In this document: positions 1 to 9,336 of the stretch, one piece after another
Numbering within the stretch: position 1 is the first letter of the stretch
Layout of the letters: each line of letters begins with the position of its first letter
Assembly (NCBI RefSeq): GCF_019029495.1
Contig: NZ_JAERQM010000004.1
Span: forward strand, 354,880-418,879
DNA: 64,000 nt
Source: Falsiroseomonas oleicola
Lineage (GTDB): Bacteria; Pseudomonadota; Alphaproteobacteria; Acetobacterales; Acetobacteraceae
Reading direction: 5' to 3'
Made by a program: the position numbers and the translations under genes
The notes under the pieces: model-generated
Databases searched by the model: none
The model's input: the letters and a program-made list of their open reading frames with translations, nothing else
Told to the model about the DNA's origin: nothing

Positions 1-162
1 GATGATGGGAGGGCCGCATGGCCCGGACATCTGAATCGGCCCGGTCGGTGGTCCGATGATGGGAGGGCCGCATGGCCCGGACATCTGAATCGGCCCGGTC
101 GGTGGTCCGATGATGGGAGGGCCGCATGGCCCGGACATCTGAATCGGCCCGGCCGATGATCC
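1..162 (+). repeat. 54-bp tandem repeat, three copies, covering a start region
   Basis: Copies lie at 1-54, 55-108 and 109-162. The first two are identical and the third differs at three positions near its end. Each copy carries a GGGAGG ribosome site and an ATG (18, 72, 126). In copies 1 and 2 the frame is MARTSESARSVVR followed by TGA. In copy 3 it runs on into the thioesterase gene. The gene's initiation region is therefore triplicated. The repeat touches the window edge, so more copies may lie upstream. Confidence 0.9.
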
Positions 163-554
163 GGGACCATGTGATCCGCTGGTCGGAATGCGACCTCTAC
201 GGTCACGTGAACCACACCGCCTATCTGACACTGTTCGAGGATCTGCGGGTGGCACACTGGCAGGCGCTGACGGGCGCCGCCCTGGCACCGGACCGACCCG
301 GCCCGGTCGTGGCGCAGATCGAGGTGCGCTATCTGCGCGGCGCGCGTTTCAATGATGCGGTGGTGCTGACCTGCCGCACCATCTCCTTCCGCCGCAGCTC
401 CTATGTGCAGGATTATGCGCTGCTGCTGGATGGCGCGCCCTGCTGCACGGCCCGCGCGGTCTGCGTCGTCACCCGCCAGGACAGCGGCGAGAAGGTGCCG
501 CTGACCGAGGCATGGCGCGCCGCACTCGAAGCGCAGGGCGCCGTGGCCGCCTAG
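126..554 (+). CDS. Acyl-CoA thioesterase, YbgC/4HBT hotdog family
   Basis: This 142-residue protein is the usual length for a single hotdog domain. The segment DLYGHVNHTAYLTLFED (from Asp23) matches the YbgC/4-hydroxybenzoyl-CoA thioesterase signature, in which the Asp is catalytic and HVNH caps the hotdog helix. It probably hydrolyses acyl-CoA thioesters in the cytoplasm; the substrate cannot be told. The start at 126 has GGGAGG upstream and is the only in-frame ATG of the three repeated ones that is not closed by a stop. The gene converges with the next one, with a 1-bp gap between stop codons. Confidence 0.85.
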   Translation: MARTSESARPMIRDHVIRWSECDLYGHVNHTAYLTLFEDLRVAHWQALTGAALAPDRPGPVVAQIEVRYLRGARFNDAVVLTCRTISFRRSSYVQDYALLLDGAPCCTARAVCVVTRQDSGEKVPLTEAWRAALEAQGAVAA

Positions 555-555
555 C

Positions 556-1527
556 TCAGCGCCGCCAGGGCCGCCGCTGCCACAGCCCCTGGAGCACCGC
601 ATGGTCGGCCCGCATCATGTCGCGGTAATCCTTGCCGACCAGCGGCCGCAGCGGCAGGCCGGTGCGCTCGGCATCGGCGATCAGCGCCGGGTCGGCCAGC
701 GCTTCCCGGAATGCCGTCTCCAGCTTCACGCGGATTTCCTCCGGCAGGCCGGGCGGCGCGCCGATGCCGCGGGCGGAACCGCCGAGCACGTCGTAGCCCT
801 GTTCCTTGAAGGTCGGCACCTGGCCGGTCGGCGCCCAGCGCACCGGGCCGCCCTGCGCCAGGCAGCGGATGCGGCCCTCCCGCATCAGGCCGACGCCCTC
901 GCTCATGTTGAAGCTGCCTATGGGCAGGCTGCCGCCCAGCACATCCCGCTGCACCGGCGCGGTGCCGTTATAGGGGATGTGCAGCAGCCGCACGTCGGCA
1001 GCTTCCTCGAAGCTGAGCTGGAGCATGTGGTCGTCGGAGCCGATGCCGGCGGTGCCGACGCCGATTCCTTCCGGGTCCTTCTTCGCCGCTTCCTTCAGGT
1101 CGTCCAGCGTGCGCCAGGGGCTGTCGGCGCGCACCCAGAGGCCGCCCGGGTCGTCCACCACATTCGCGATATAGGTGAAGTCCTCCGGCCTGTAGCGGGG
1201 GGATCGCTCGATCGCCACGGCATGCATCGCGGTGTTGGTCAGCGCGCCCAGCGTGTAGCCATCCGGCGCCGCGTTGAACAAGGCCTCGAAGCCCAACTGT
1301 CCGGCGGCGCCGGGGCGGTTCACCACGGCGAAGCGTGCGCCCGGCAGGCGCGGCGTCACGAAATGCACGATGGGGCGGACCATGTTGTCCACGCCGCCGC
1401 CGGGCGGGAAGGGGACGATCACCTCGATGGCGCGGTCGGCCGGCCAGGCGGCTTTCGCGAGTCGCGGCGCGGCGAGGGTGGCGACGGAGGTCGCGGCGGC
1501 ACCCAGCAGGATGCGGCGGGTGGTCAT
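556..1527 (-). CDS. Tripartite tricarboxylate transporter substrate-binding protein (Bug family)
   Basis: This is a periplasmic solute-binding protein of 323 residues. The N-terminus MTTRRILLGAAATSVATLAA is a twin-arginine-like signal, followed by the typical Bug opening VIVPFPPGGGVDNMVRPI and the later PYNGTAPVQRDVLGG segment. Bug proteins bind carboxylates or other small organic acids for TctAB-type carriers. No tctA or tctB lies nearby, so this is an orphan binding protein, as is common in Burkholderiales and Acetobacteraceae. The start at 1527 has GGGAGGA nine bases upstream; a longer reading to 1635 lacks this support. Confidence 0.88.
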   Translation of the reverse strand: MTTRRILLGAAATSVATLAAPRLAKAAWPADRAIEVIVPFPPGGGVDNMVRPIVHFVTPRLPGARFAVVNRPGAAGQLGFEALFNAAPDGYTLGALTNTAMHAVAIERSPRYRPEDFTYIANVVDDPGGLWVRADSPWRTLDDLKEAAKKDPEGIGVGTAGIGSDDHMLQLSFEEAADVRLLHIPYNGTAPVQRDVLGGSLPIGSFNMSEGVGLMREGRIRCLAQGGPVRWAPTGQVPTFKEQGYDVLGGSARGIGAPPGLPEEIRVKLETAFREALADPALIADAERTGLPLRPLVGKDYRDMMRADHAVLQGLWQRRPWRR

Positions 1528-1739
1528 TGGATGGGGTCCTCCCGGGACGTTTCTTGCAGCATGCCGCCGGAAAGGAGACGATGCAACTGCTTGAGTTCGC
1601 AACAAAAATCGTTCTGCGTGACGAAACGTGAGCAACTCTGTGCAGCGATAGGGTATTTCGATGACACCAACAGCCAGACCGTCTTGGCCAGACGCCGCCC
1701 GATGGCGCCAAGCTGCCCGCCATCGCAGGAGAGCCCATC

Positions 1740-2243
1740 ATGCGTCGCCCCATCACCGCCCTGAGCCTGCTTCTGGCGTTGGCCGCCACGCCCTCCGTCG
1801 CCGGGGCGCCTTTTCCGTGCCAGGGCGGGCTGGGGGGCGCCGCCAGCTATCTGGTGGCCGAGCGTTTCGAGCAGGCTGTCATCGCCGATCCCCGCCCCGA
1901 GGCGCGCAGCGAATACCGCATGGTGGTGCGCAATCCGCATGACCTGCCGGCCGCCGTGATGACCGGGATCGCGCTGCGCGGCATCGTCGAGGCCCCGGCC
2001 GAGCCGGTGATCGTGCCGCCCCATGGCATCGCCTTCGTGCCGATCGGGCATTTCCCGCTCGACATGTCGCGTGGCCGCATGGCGCCGCCGATGCTGGAGG
2101 AGGTCCGGGCGGCGATGACCATCCCCTTCTGCCAGATCCTCGACCCCGGTCCGGAGACGCCCTCAGCCCAGCGCGCGGTCCCGCCGGGTGGCGTCCAGGT
2201 CGTCCGCGATGAAGCCGCGCACCACATCCACCAGCGGCTCTGA
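1740..2243 (+). CDS. Hypothetical secreted protein
   Basis: I do not recognise this 167-residue protein. It has a clear Sec signal peptide (MRRPITALSLLLALAATPSVAG), then a mature part with two cysteines (27 and 131) that could form a disulfide. The middle is rich in Pro and hydrophobic residues (VIVPPHGIAFVPIGHFPLDMSRGRM). AGGAGA lies just upstream of the ATG. Its last 81 bases overlap the 3' end of the convergent epimerase gene, so the extreme C-terminus is less certain than the rest. Cell location is probably the periplasm. Confidence 0.65.
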   Translation: MRRPITALSLLLALAATPSVAGAPFPCQGGLGGAASYLVAERFEQAVIADPRPEARSEYRMVVRNPHDLPAAVMTGIALRGIVEAPAEPVIVPPHGIAFVPIGHFPLDMSRGRMAPPMLEEVRAAMTIPFCQILDPGPETPSAQRAVPPGGVQVVRDEAAHHIHQRL

Positions 2244-3149
2244 CGGCACGAAGCCCAGGCCGGGGGCGCGGGTCGCGGCGAAGCTGGCGGGCCAGCCGGC
2301 GACGATCGCCTCGACCTCCGCATCCTCGATCCGGCGCGCCAGGGCGCGCGCCTCGGGGCCGGCGACCTCCGCCAGCGCGTCCAGGATCTGGTCGATGCTG
2401 GCCGAGACGCCCGGCGGGTTGATGCCGCGGTCACGGCCGAGCGCGGCGCTGTCCATCGCCGCCGCATGCGCCAGCCAGTCCACGGCACGCCGGGGCGAAC
2501 AGACCCAGACGCGGAAGTCCTCTGCCACCGGATAGGTCGCCTCCAGCCCCAGCAGCGGTTCCCGCACCACGGCGGAGACGAAGGAACTGGCGGCGCGATT
2601 GGGCCGCCCGGGGCGCACCATCACGGTGGGCAGGCGGATCGAGACGGCGTCCAGAAAGCCGCGCCGCGTCGCATCCGCCAGGAGCAGCTCCCCGATCGCC
2701 TTCTGGGCGCCGTAGCTGTTGGTGGGCAACTGCCGCGCGTCATCCGGCACATTCGCCGCCTGGCCGCCGTCGAAGGAGGCGACGGAGGAGGTGAAGACCA
2801 CCCGCGGTGCGGAGGGCAGCTTGCGGCAGGTGTCGATCAGCGCCTGGGTGCCGGCGATGTTCACCCGGATGCCCAGCTCGTAATCGGCCTCCGCCGCCGC
2901 GCTGACCACGGCGGCCAGATGCACCACCAGCCCGGTGCCGGCGGGAATGGCGCGGGCGAGCGTCGCCGCATCGGCAACGTCGCCGGCCAGGCAATGGACG
3001 GGGAAGGGGGCCTCCAGCGGCGCCGGCTCATGCAGGTCGAACAGCGTCAGCGCGGTGATGGGCTGGCCGCCCACGGCCCCATCCGCCGCGAAACGCGCCG
3101 CCAGCCGGCGGCCAAGGAAGCCGCCACCGCCCAGAATCGTGACCTGCAT
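2163..3149 (-). CDS. denD: NAD-dependent epimerase/dehydratase, D-erythronate dehydrogenase-like
   Basis: This is a 328-residue extended short-chain dehydrogenase. The nucleotide motif GGGGFLG is at residues 7-13, the active-site serine is in TSSVAS near 121, and the catalytic Tyr146-x3-Lys150 is in SYGAQK. The stretches RLPTVMVRPGRPNRAASSF and REPLLGLEA match the D-erythronate dehydrogenase (DenD) branch, which oxidises D-erythronate to 2-keto-D-erythronate. DenK/OtnC/OtnI-type partners are not in the window, so the pathway is not confirmed. The start at 3149 places the Rossmann motif at the N-terminus; an upstream in-frame extension has no family similarity. Confidence 0.8.
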   Translation of the reverse strand: MQVTILGGGGFLGRRLAARFAADGAVGGQPITALTLFDLHEPAPLEAPFPVHCLAGDVADAATLARAIPAGTGLVVHLAAVVSAAAEADYELGIRVNIAGTQALIDTCRKLPSAPRVVFTSSVASFDGGQAANVPDDARQLPTNSYGAQKAIGELLLADATRRGFLDAVSIRLPTVMVRPGRPNRAASSFVSAVVREPLLGLEATYPVAEDFRVWVCSPRRAVDWLAHAAAMDSAALGRDRGINPPGVSASIDQILDALAEVAGPEARALARRIEDAEVEAIVAGWPASFAATRAPGLGFVPSEPLVDVVRGFIADDLDATRRDRALG

Positions 3150-3249
3150 CAGGCTCTCCACCCCATCTTCTTCAGCGTGCAGACTGCCGCCAGACGGTCC
3201 CGGCGCCAAGCGATTGCGGTGGGCCTTCGCGCGCGCCACTCTCCGCCGC

Positions 3250-4419
3250 ATGATCCCAGACCGTCCCTCCCGCCTGCTCATCAACCGCCGCCATGGCACG
3301 CCCGGCCTGGTGGTGCTGCCCGAGGCCGGCTTCCGCCGCGCGCGGGCGGAGATCGCCGCCTGGCCAGGCTATGCGCCGACGCCGCTGCTCGACCTGGCGG
3401 AGGTGGCCGCGGCCGCCAGGGTCGGCTCGGTGCACTGGAAGGACGAGGGCGGGCGATTCGGGCTCGGCAGTTTCAAGGCGCTGGGCGGCGCCTATGCGGT
3501 GCTGCGGCTGCTGGTCACGGAACTCGCCCGCCGCGGCGTCGCCAATTCCGCCACGGCGACGGAGCTGGAGGCCGGGGCGCATCGGGACGCGGTGCGGGCC
3601 ATCACCGTCACCTGCGCGACGGACGGCAATCACGGCCGTTCCGTCGCCTGGGGCGCCCGGCGCTTCGGCGCGCGCTGCGTCATCTTCGTGCATGAGACGG
3701 TGAGCCAGGGCCGCCGCGACGCGATCGCCCAGTACGGCGCCGAGATCCGGGTGGTCCCCGGCAATTACGACGATGCGGTGCGGGAGGCCGCCCGGATGGC
3801 GGAGGCGGAGGGTTGGTTCGTCGTCTCCGACACCTCCTATGAGGGCTATACCGAGATCCCGCGCGACGTGATGCAGGGCTACCGGCTGATGGCCGATGAG
3901 GCGGCGGACCAGATGGCCGGCAAGGCCCCGACGCATGCCTTCATCCAGGGCGGGGTCGGCGGCGTGGCGGCGGCGGTGGCGATCCAGCTCCGCACCCGTT
4001 TCGGGCCGGATGTGAAGGTGGTGGTGGTGGAGCCGGAGAAGGCCGCCTGCCTGCTGGAAAGCGCCGAGGCCGGCGCCCCGGTGACGGTGGCGGGTGAACT
4101 GGACACGCTGATGGCGGGCCTGGCCTGTGGCGAGCCCAGCCTGCTCGCCTGGCAGGAGCTGGAACGGGCGGCCTTCGCCTTCATGGCGGTGCCCGATGCC
4201 AGCGCGGTGGACTGCATGCGCCTGCTCGGCCGGCGGACTCCAAAGGTGGTTGCCGGGGAAAGCGCCGTGGCCGGCCTGGCGGCGCTGCTGCTGGCGGCGC
4301 GGGACCCGATGTACCGCGCCCTGCTGGGGCTGGATGCGGAAAGCCGGGTGCTGCTGTTCGGGACGGAGGGGGCGACGGACCCGGACCTCTACGCAAGCTT
4401 GATGGCGGATGGAGGTTGA
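3250..4419 (+). CDS. dpaL: Diaminopropionate ammonia-lyase (PLP enzyme)
   Basis: This 389-residue fold-type II PLP enzyme probably converts 2,3-diaminopropionate to pyruvate and two ammonia. The Schiff-base lysine is Lys76 in GRFGLGSFKALGG. ATDGNHGRSVAWGARRFGA and the glycine-rich phosphate loop QGGVGGVAAAVA are typical of the YgeX/DpaL family. The start at 3250 gives the usual family N-terminus, although its ribosome site is weak. It is transcribed away from denD and lies just upstream of a Bug binding protein, suggesting amino-acid scavenging. Threonine-dehydratase-like enzymes are the main alternative. Confidence 0.87.
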   Translation: MIPDRPSRLLINRRHGTPGLVVLPEAGFRRARAEIAAWPGYAPTPLLDLAEVAAAARVGSVHWKDEGGRFGLGSFKALGGAYAVLRLLVTELARRGVANSATATELEAGAHRDAVRAITVTCATDGNHGRSVAWGARRFGARCVIFVHETVSQGRRDAIAQYGAEIRVVPGNYDDAVREAARMAEAEGWFVVSDTSYEGYTEIPRDVMQGYRLMADEAADQMAGKAPTHAFIQGGVGGVAAAVAIQLRTRFGPDVKVVVVEPEKAACLLESAEAGAPVTVAGELDTLMAGLACGEPSLLAWQELERAAFAFMAVPDASAVDCMRLLGRRTPKVVAGESAVAGLAALLLAARDPMYRALLGLDAESRVLLFGTEGATDPDLYASLMADGG

Positions 4420-4502
4420 CCCGGGATTGTTGCGTTGCGACATGCCGTGCATCGATGGACGACGCTAGGCGTTGTCCAAAGGCATAATTGGAGCAACGCC
4501 CT

Positions 4503-5480
4503 ATGAATCGTCGCCACCTCCTCGGCGCCGCGGCGGCCGCCCTCGCGGCCCCTTCCTTGATCTCCCCCGCCCGCGCCCAGGGCAACTGGCCATCCCAGCC
4601 GATCCGGCTCGTCGTGCCCTTCGCCGCCGGCGGCCCCACCGACATCCCGGCACGGCTTTTCGCCGAGCGGATTGGCGCCAACATGTCGCAGCGCATCGTC
4701 GTGGAAAACCGCACCGGCGCCGGCGTGCTGGTGGGGACGGAGGCCGTGGCCAAGGCCAATGACGGCCATACCTTCCTCTACACCACGGTCGCCCATGCCG
4801 TGCTGCGCGCGCTGTTCCAGCGCCTGCCCTTCGACCCGGAGGCGGATTTCGTGCCGGTCGCGCTGGTCGGCGTCATCCCGATGCTGGTCACGGTGGGCCG
4901 GAATTCCCCGATCCGCGACATGGCCGGGCTCCAGGCCGCGCTGAAGGCCGATCCGGGCGGCATGACCTATGCCTCCTCCGGCAATGGGGGCGCGCTGCAC
5001 CTGGCGACGGAGCTGATGCTGCGGTCGATGGATGCCCGTGCCCTGCATGTGCCCTATCGCGGCACCGCGGCGGCGATGCCGGATGTGCTGAACGGCACCA
5101 TTCCGCTGATCGTCGATGTCGCGACCTCGGCCCTCTCCTACGCCCAGAGCGGCGAGACCCGGGCGCTGGCGGTGATGGACCGCACCCGCCTGCCGCAATT
5201 GCCGAATGTGCCGACCACGGCGGAGGCCGGCTTCCCGGGCCTCGAGGCCTATACCTGGCACATGGTGATGGCGCCGAAGGGCACGCCCGCCAATGTCGTG
5301 CAGACGGTGAACCGGGCCTTCATGCAGGTGGCCGCGGAGGCCGCTGTGCAGCAGCGGCTGTCCGACCTCGCCATGCGACTGGTCACCGACAGCACGCCGG
5401 ACACCGCCGCCGCCTGGCTGCGTGAAGAGACGCAGAAGTGGTCCGCCGTGGTCCGCGAGGCGAATATCACCATCAACTGA
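4503..5480 (+). CDS. Bug-family (TctC) substrate-binding protein
   Basis: This is a 325-residue periplasmic binding protein. It starts with a twin-arginine-like signal (MNRRHLLGAAAAALAAPSL, cleaved near PARAQ) and then has the Bug signature [19 protein letters not shown] and the ligand-cleft segment [20 protein letters not shown] nine bases upstream supports the ATG at 4503 over the one at 4488. It is a close paralog of the next gene, with the same [18 protein letters not shown] and YTWHMV blocks in order, so the two probably arose by duplication. No membrane components are nearby. Confidence 0.9.
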   Translation: MNRRHLLGAAAAALAAPSLISPARAQGNWPSQPIRLVVPFAAGGPTDIPARLFAERIGANMSQRIVVENRTGAGVLVGTEAVAKANDGHTFLYTTVAHAVLRALFQRLPFDPEADFVPVALVGVIPMLVTVGRNSPIRDMAGLQAALKADPGGMTYASSGNGGALHLATELMLRSMDARALHVPYRGTAAAMPDVLNGTIPLIVDVATSALSYAQSGETRALAVMDRTRLPQLPNVPTTAEAGFPGLEAYTWHMVMAPKGTPANVVQTVNRAFMQVAAEAAVQQRLSDLAMRLVTDSTPDTAAAWLREETQKWSAVVREANITIN

Positions 5481-5589
5481 GTGCCGTGCCGGCCGGCGTC
5501 TTTGATTGACGCCGGCCACCTCTCTCCCCCCATCATGCGGCGTCCAGGAACGCAACGGGCGGGAAACACCGCCCGAGGGGAGAGCTTGC

Positions 5590-6588
5590 ATGACGATTCC
5601 GAATTTCGGGCGACGCCATCTTTTGGCCATTGGCACGGCTGGGCTGGCCGCACCCGCCTTGATCCGCCCTGCCATGGCGCAGCCCGCCTGGCCCAGCCAG
5701 CCTGTCCGCATGGTGGTGCCCTTCGCCGCCGGCGGCCCGACCGATGTCCCCGCCCGCCTGCTGGCGGAGGAGATGTCGAAGGCACTGCCCAACCGCATCG
5801 TGGTGGAAAACCGCACCGGCTCCGGCGTGGTGATCGGCACGGATGTGGTGGCCAAGGGGCCGCAGGACGGCTCCATGCTGCTCTACAGCACCGTCGCCCA
5901 TGCGGTGACGCGGGCGATGTTCCCGACCCTGCCCTTCGACCCCATCGCCGATTTCACGCCCGTGGCCCTGGTCGGCCAGGTGCCGGTCATCCTGCTGGTG
6001 AACAACGACTTCCCGGCCCGGACCCTGGCCGAGTTCATCGCCCAGCTCCGGGAGAATCCGGGCAAATACGACTATGCCTCCTCCGGCAATGGCGGCGCGG
6101 TGCATCTGGCGACGGAGCTGTTCCTGCATGCCGCCGGCGGGCTGCGGGTGAACCACGTGCCCTATCGCGGCTCCTCCGCCGCGCTGCCGGATGTGCTGTC
6201 GGGCCGCGTGCCGATGATCTTCGACATCGCCGCCTCCGCGCTGCCCTATGCGCGGTCGGGCCAGCTTCGCGCGCTCGGCATCAGCACGAAGGAACGCTCG
6301 CCGCTGGCGCCCGAGATCCCGACCATGATCGAGCAGGGCGTGGCGGGCTACGAGGCCTATACCTGGCACATGGTCTTCGCCCGCAGCGGCACCCCGGCGC
6401 CGGTGATCCAGGCGGTGAACCGCGCGGTGAATGCGGCGGTGAACATCCCGGCGGTGAAGGAGCGCCTGCTGAGCTTCGCCATGCAGGTGGTCAGCGACAG
6501 CACCCCCGAATCGGCCGCCGCCTATCTGCGCAGCGAGATCGCGGTGTGGGAGCCGCTGGTGCGGGCGGCCGGCATCAGGGCTGGCTGA
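5590..6588 (+). CDS. Bug-family (TctC) substrate-binding protein, paralog
   Basis: This 332-residue binding protein is the second of a tandem pair with the gene ending at 5480. The signal region [20 protein letters not shown] has the twin-arginine pattern, and [19 protein letters not shown] opens the mature domain. Differences from its neighbour in the predicted ligand-contact stretch ([14 protein letters not shown] versus YRGTAAAMPDVLNG) suggest related but not identical ligands. GGGGAG lies upstream of the ATG at 5590. A strong hairpin follows the stop codon. Confidence 0.9.
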   Translation: MTIPNFGRRHLLAIGTAGLAAPALIRPAMAQPAWPSQPVRMVVPFAAGGPTDVPARLLAEEMSKALPNRIVVENRTGSGVVIGTDVVAKGPQDGSMLLYSTVAHAVTRAMFPTLPFDPIADFTPVALVGQVPVILLVNNDFPARTLAEFIAQLRENPGKYDYASSGNGGAVHLATELFLHAAGGLRVNHVPYRGSSAALPDVLSGRVPMIFDIAASALPYARSGQLRALGISTKERSPLAPEIPTMIEQGVAGYEAYTWHMVFARSGTPAPVIQAVNRAVNAAVNIPAVKERLLSFAMQVVSDSTPESAAAYLRSEIAVWEPLVRAAGIRAG

Positions 6589-6606
6589 AGCCCGGTGTCC
6601 TGCCCG

Positions 6607-6637
6607 CTCCGTTTGCTGCACTTCGCAGCGAACGGAG
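6607..6637. terminator. Hairpin between convergent genes
   Basis: A 13-base arm at 6607-6619 pairs with 6625-6637 around the loop ACTTC, with one G-T wobble. It sits midway between the ends of the Bug gene (6588) and the opposite-strand ABC gene (6662). It lacks a T-run, so intrinsic termination would have to be imperfect or Rho-assisted. It could serve both strands. Confidence 0.55.
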
Positions 6638-6661
6638 TGGATAAGCAGGCCACCCCAAGAC

Positions 6662-7951
6662 CTACATCCCCAGCCGGGGCAGCGCCTCAGCGACCGCCGC
6701 CTCGGCCGGGGCGATGGCCACCTGGCGCAGTCCCGGCGGGGTGCCGGGGCTGGTGGCGGCGGCGGGCTGCCACTGGCACAGCATCGGCCTGGCGCGCAGG
6801 TTCTGCCCGCGCTCGTCGAAGCGCGCGCCCCAGCCACAGGCCGTGCTGCCCTCCGCCATGTCGGTGGCCAGCACCGCGGCGCGGATGCGATCCCGGTCCG
6901 AACTGCCGGCGCGGTGCAGCGCATCCAGGAACACCTGCGCGCCGGAGAAACTGGCCAGGCCATGGCCGGAGCGCGGCTCCGCGCCATAGCGGCGCAGATA
7001 GGCCTCGGCGAAGGCGCGGGCGCCGGGGGCCACGGCCTCATTCACCGCGAAGGGCGTGAAGTCGGCGCTCATCGTGCCGCAGAGCGCGTCGCCGATGCTG
7101 CGCGCCGTCTCCGCCATGCCATAGCCGCCGGCGGTGCCGATCAGCATCAGCGGCTTCCAGTTCGCCTCCCGCATCGCGCGGAACAGCAGCGCCTCGTCGC
7201 CCGGCGCGCCGCTGTGCAGTACCACCTCCGCCTCCACCCCGCGCAGGCGCTGGACCAGGCCGTTCAGGTCGCCGGGGCGCGGCGCGTAGCCGGCCTGCTG
7301 GATCACCGCGAGGCCGCGCGCCTCGATCAGGGCGGCCTGCGCGGCGGCGATGGAATTGGCGCCCAGCGCATCCTCCTGCGCGATGGTCAGGCGCAGGGAG
7401 CTGGGATGGCGGCCGATGGCATTGGCCAGGATCTGCACGCCATCCAGCGCGACGGCGGCGAAATCCGTGGCCCGCGGCGCGGCGCGGAACACCCAGCGGA
7501 AGTTGCGCTCCATCACGGCATCGCCGATGGCGCTCAGCTCGAAATAGGGCACGCCCGCCAGCTCCGCGACCTGGGAGGCGGGCAGGGCGATCGCCGTGCC
7601 GAAGCTGCCGAAGATGGCGACGACCCGCTCATTGCCCTGGGTCAGGCGCCGCGCCTCATTGGCCGCGGCCGTCTCGTCCGGCGCGTCGGCGCGGACCAGG
7701 CGGATGGTTCGGCCGAAGACGCCACCGGCGGCGTTGCGCGCTTCCACCGCCAGTTCCAGCCCGCGATGGCATTCATCGCCGAAGGGCGCGGAAGGGCCGC
7801 TGAGGGGGAAGATCGCGCCGAGCCGCAATTCCGGCGCCTGGGCTGGTTGCGGCGTTCCCGCTGTCTGGGGCTGCGCCGTGGCGGGCGGTGCGAAGGCCCC
7901 GATCGCAGCGCCGGCCACCCCAACCAGCGCCCGGCGGCCGAAAGCCTGCAT
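6662..7951 (-). CDS. ABC transporter substrate-binding protein, branched-chain amino acid type
   Basis: This is a 429-residue periplasmic ligand-binding protein (Peripla_BP_6, LivJ-like). A twin-arginine-like signal ([17 protein letters not shown]) ends near residue 26, and a Pro/Gln/Ala-rich linker precedes [19 protein letters not shown], the usual first strand. Later blocks ([46 protein letters not shown]) fit the family. Liv permease and ATPase genes are absent. ATG codons at 7951 and 7978 are both possible. The reading frame stays open far upstream on this strand, but that part overlaps the quinone oxidoreductase and is not real. Confidence 0.85.
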   Translation of the reverse strand: MQAFGRRALVGVAGAAIGAFAPPATAQPQTAGTPQPAQAPELRLGAIFPLSGPSAPFGDECHRGLELAVEARNAAGGVFGRTIRLVRADAPDETAAANEARRLTQGNERVVAIFGSFGTAIALPASQVAELAGVPYFELSAIGDAVMERNFRWVFRAAPRATDFAAVALDGVQILANAIGRHPSSLRLTIAQEDALGANSIAAAQAALIEARGLAVIQQAGYAPRPGDLNGLVQRLRGVEAEVVLHSGAPGDEALLFRAMREANWKPLMLIGTAGGYGMAETARSIGDALCGTMSADFTPFAVNEAVAPGARAFAEAYLRRYGAEPRSGHGLASFSGAQVFLDALHRAGSSDRDRIRAAVLATDMAEGSTACGWGARFDERGQNLRARPMLCQWQPAAATSPGTPPGLRQVAIAPAEAAVAEALPRLGM

Positions 7952-8113
7952 CCTGCTTTCCCCACGAAGACACGGCATGTTCCCATGCGCCCCGGCGACC
8001 ACACAACCCCGTCCGGCGCCGGTCGCGGCCGATCGGCGGTCTTGACGCCTGCCGCCGCCGCATGGTCCCTCGGGCGCAAGAGCTGGGCCCCGGCCCGCAG
8101 CAAGGAACCCGCC

Positions 8114-9130
8114 ATGACCGACCTGCCCGCCGAGATGACCCTGATCGACCACACCGCCGGCGGCACGGGCAAGGGTGGCGGGCCGGAAGTGCTGGCGCCG
8201 GCGCGCGGCCCGGTGCCGCGCCCGGCGGCGGATGAGGTGCTGATCCGCACGGAGGTGATCGGCGTGAACCGCCCCGATGTCGCCCAGCGCAATGGCAGCT
8301 ATCCGCCGCCCCCCGGCGCCAGCCCGGTGATCGGCCTGGAATGCGCCGGAGAGGTGGTGGCCGTCGGCGCGGCGGTGACGCGCTGGAAGGTCGGCGACAA
8401 GGTCGCGGCGCTGACCAATGGCGGCGCCTATGCCGAATATTGCGTGGCACCGGAGGCCCAGACCCTGCCCTGGCCGAAGGGTTTTGATGCGCTGCATGCC
8501 GCCGCCCTGCCCGAAACCTATTTCACGGTATGGGCCAATGTCTTCGGGCATGGCCGGCTGGTGGCGGGCGAATCCATCCTGATCCACGGCGGCACCAGCG
8601 GCATCGGCGTGACGGCCATCCAGCTCGCAAAGGCGTTTGGCGCGACGGTGTATGCGACGGCGGGCAGCGCGCAAAAAGTGGCGGCCTGCCTGGAGCTCGG
8701 CGCCGATGCGGCGATCGACTACAAGGCCGAGGATTTCCAGGAGCGCATCAAGGCGCTGACCGGCGGTAAGGGCGTGGATGTGGTGCTCGACATGGTCGGC
8801 GCGCCCTATTTCACCAAGAACATCCGCAGCCTGAAGCTGGATGGGCGGCTGGTGATGATCGCCTTCCTGAACGGCCATCTGGCGGAACAGGTCGACCTGC
8901 GCCCGATCATGGTCAAGCGCCTGACCGTCACCGGCAGCACCATGCGCCCCCGCACCACGGCGCAGAAGGCGGAGATCGCCCAGGCGCTGGAGGCCAGGGT
9001 CTGGCCGCTGCTGGAACAGGGCCTGGCGCGGCCGCGCATCTTCCGCACCTTCCCCCTGGCCGAGGCGGCGGCGGCGCATGCGCTGATGGAAAGCAGCACG
9101 CATATCGGCAAGATCATGCTGACGGTGTGA
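8114..9130 (+). CDS. NAD(P)H-quinone oxidoreductase, zinc-independent MDR family
   Basis: This 338-residue protein belongs to the quinone oxidoreductase/PIG3 group of medium-chain dehydrogenases. The N-terminal GroES-like domain contains [17 protein letters not shown] and the segment [11 protein letters not shown]. The Rossmann motif [20 protein letters not shown] is at about residues 158-176. The zinc ligands of alcohol dehydrogenases are absent. It should reduce quinones or enoyl compounds with NADPH. AAGGA lies seven bases before the ATG. The following small membrane gene starts four bases after its stop, so they are probably co-transcribed. Confidence 0.9.
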   Translation: MTDLPAEMTLIDHTAGGTGKGGGPEVLAPARGPVPRPAADEVLIRTEVIGVNRPDVAQRNGSYPPPPGASPVIGLECAGEVVAVGAAVTRWKVGDKVAALTNGGAYAEYCVAPEAQTLPWPKGFDALHAAALPETYFTVWANVFGHGRLVAGESILIHGGTSGIGVTAIQLAKAFGATVYATAGSAQKVAACLELGADAAIDYKAEDFQERIKALTGGKGVDVVLDMVGAPYFTKNIRSLKLDGRLVMIAFLNGHLAEQVDLRPIMVKRLTVTGSTMRPRTTAQKAEIAQALEARVWPLLEQGLARPRIFRTFPLAEAAAAHALMESSTHIGKIMLTV

Positions 9131-9134
9131 GGAT

Positions 9135-9326
9135 GTGATCCCCTGGCTGTTCTTCGCCCTGGCGCTGCTGCTGCTGGCCCTGTCCGGGCGGATGCGCGGC
9201 CGGCTGTGGCGGCGGGGCGGGCAGGGGGCCTCGGTGCTGCTGGCGCTGGCGGCCACGCTGATCCTGGTGCGCCGCGCCGGCACCACCCTGCCGGGCTCGC
9301 GCCCGCGCCCCTGGTATTCGCCGTGA
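9135..9326 (+). CDS. Small membrane protein, unknown function
   Basis: This 63-residue protein starts at GTG immediately behind the oxidoreductase stop, so translation is probably coupled. It has two hydrophobic stretches (IPWLFFALALLLLAL, and GASVLLALAATLILV) separated by the basic loop RMRGRLWRRGG, which suggests a two-span inner-membrane hairpin. The Pro/Arg tail is short. I recognise no family. It fills the gap between two real genes in the same frame direction, which supports it as coding, but the start region lacks a strong ribosome site. Confidence 0.6.
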   Translation: MIPWLFFALALLLLALSGRMRGRLWRRGGQGASVLLALAATLILVRRAGTTLPGSRPRPWYSP

Positions 9327-9336
9327 GGACCCGCCG

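Noticed and set aside
4389-5876. 495-residue opposite-strand open frame, and others like it across the window (for example 2935-3249, 6914-8113, 10865-11623)
   Set aside because: They are high-GC shadows of recognised genes or in-frame extensions upstream of real starts. Their composition is Arg/His/Gln-rich and they have no recognisable domains.
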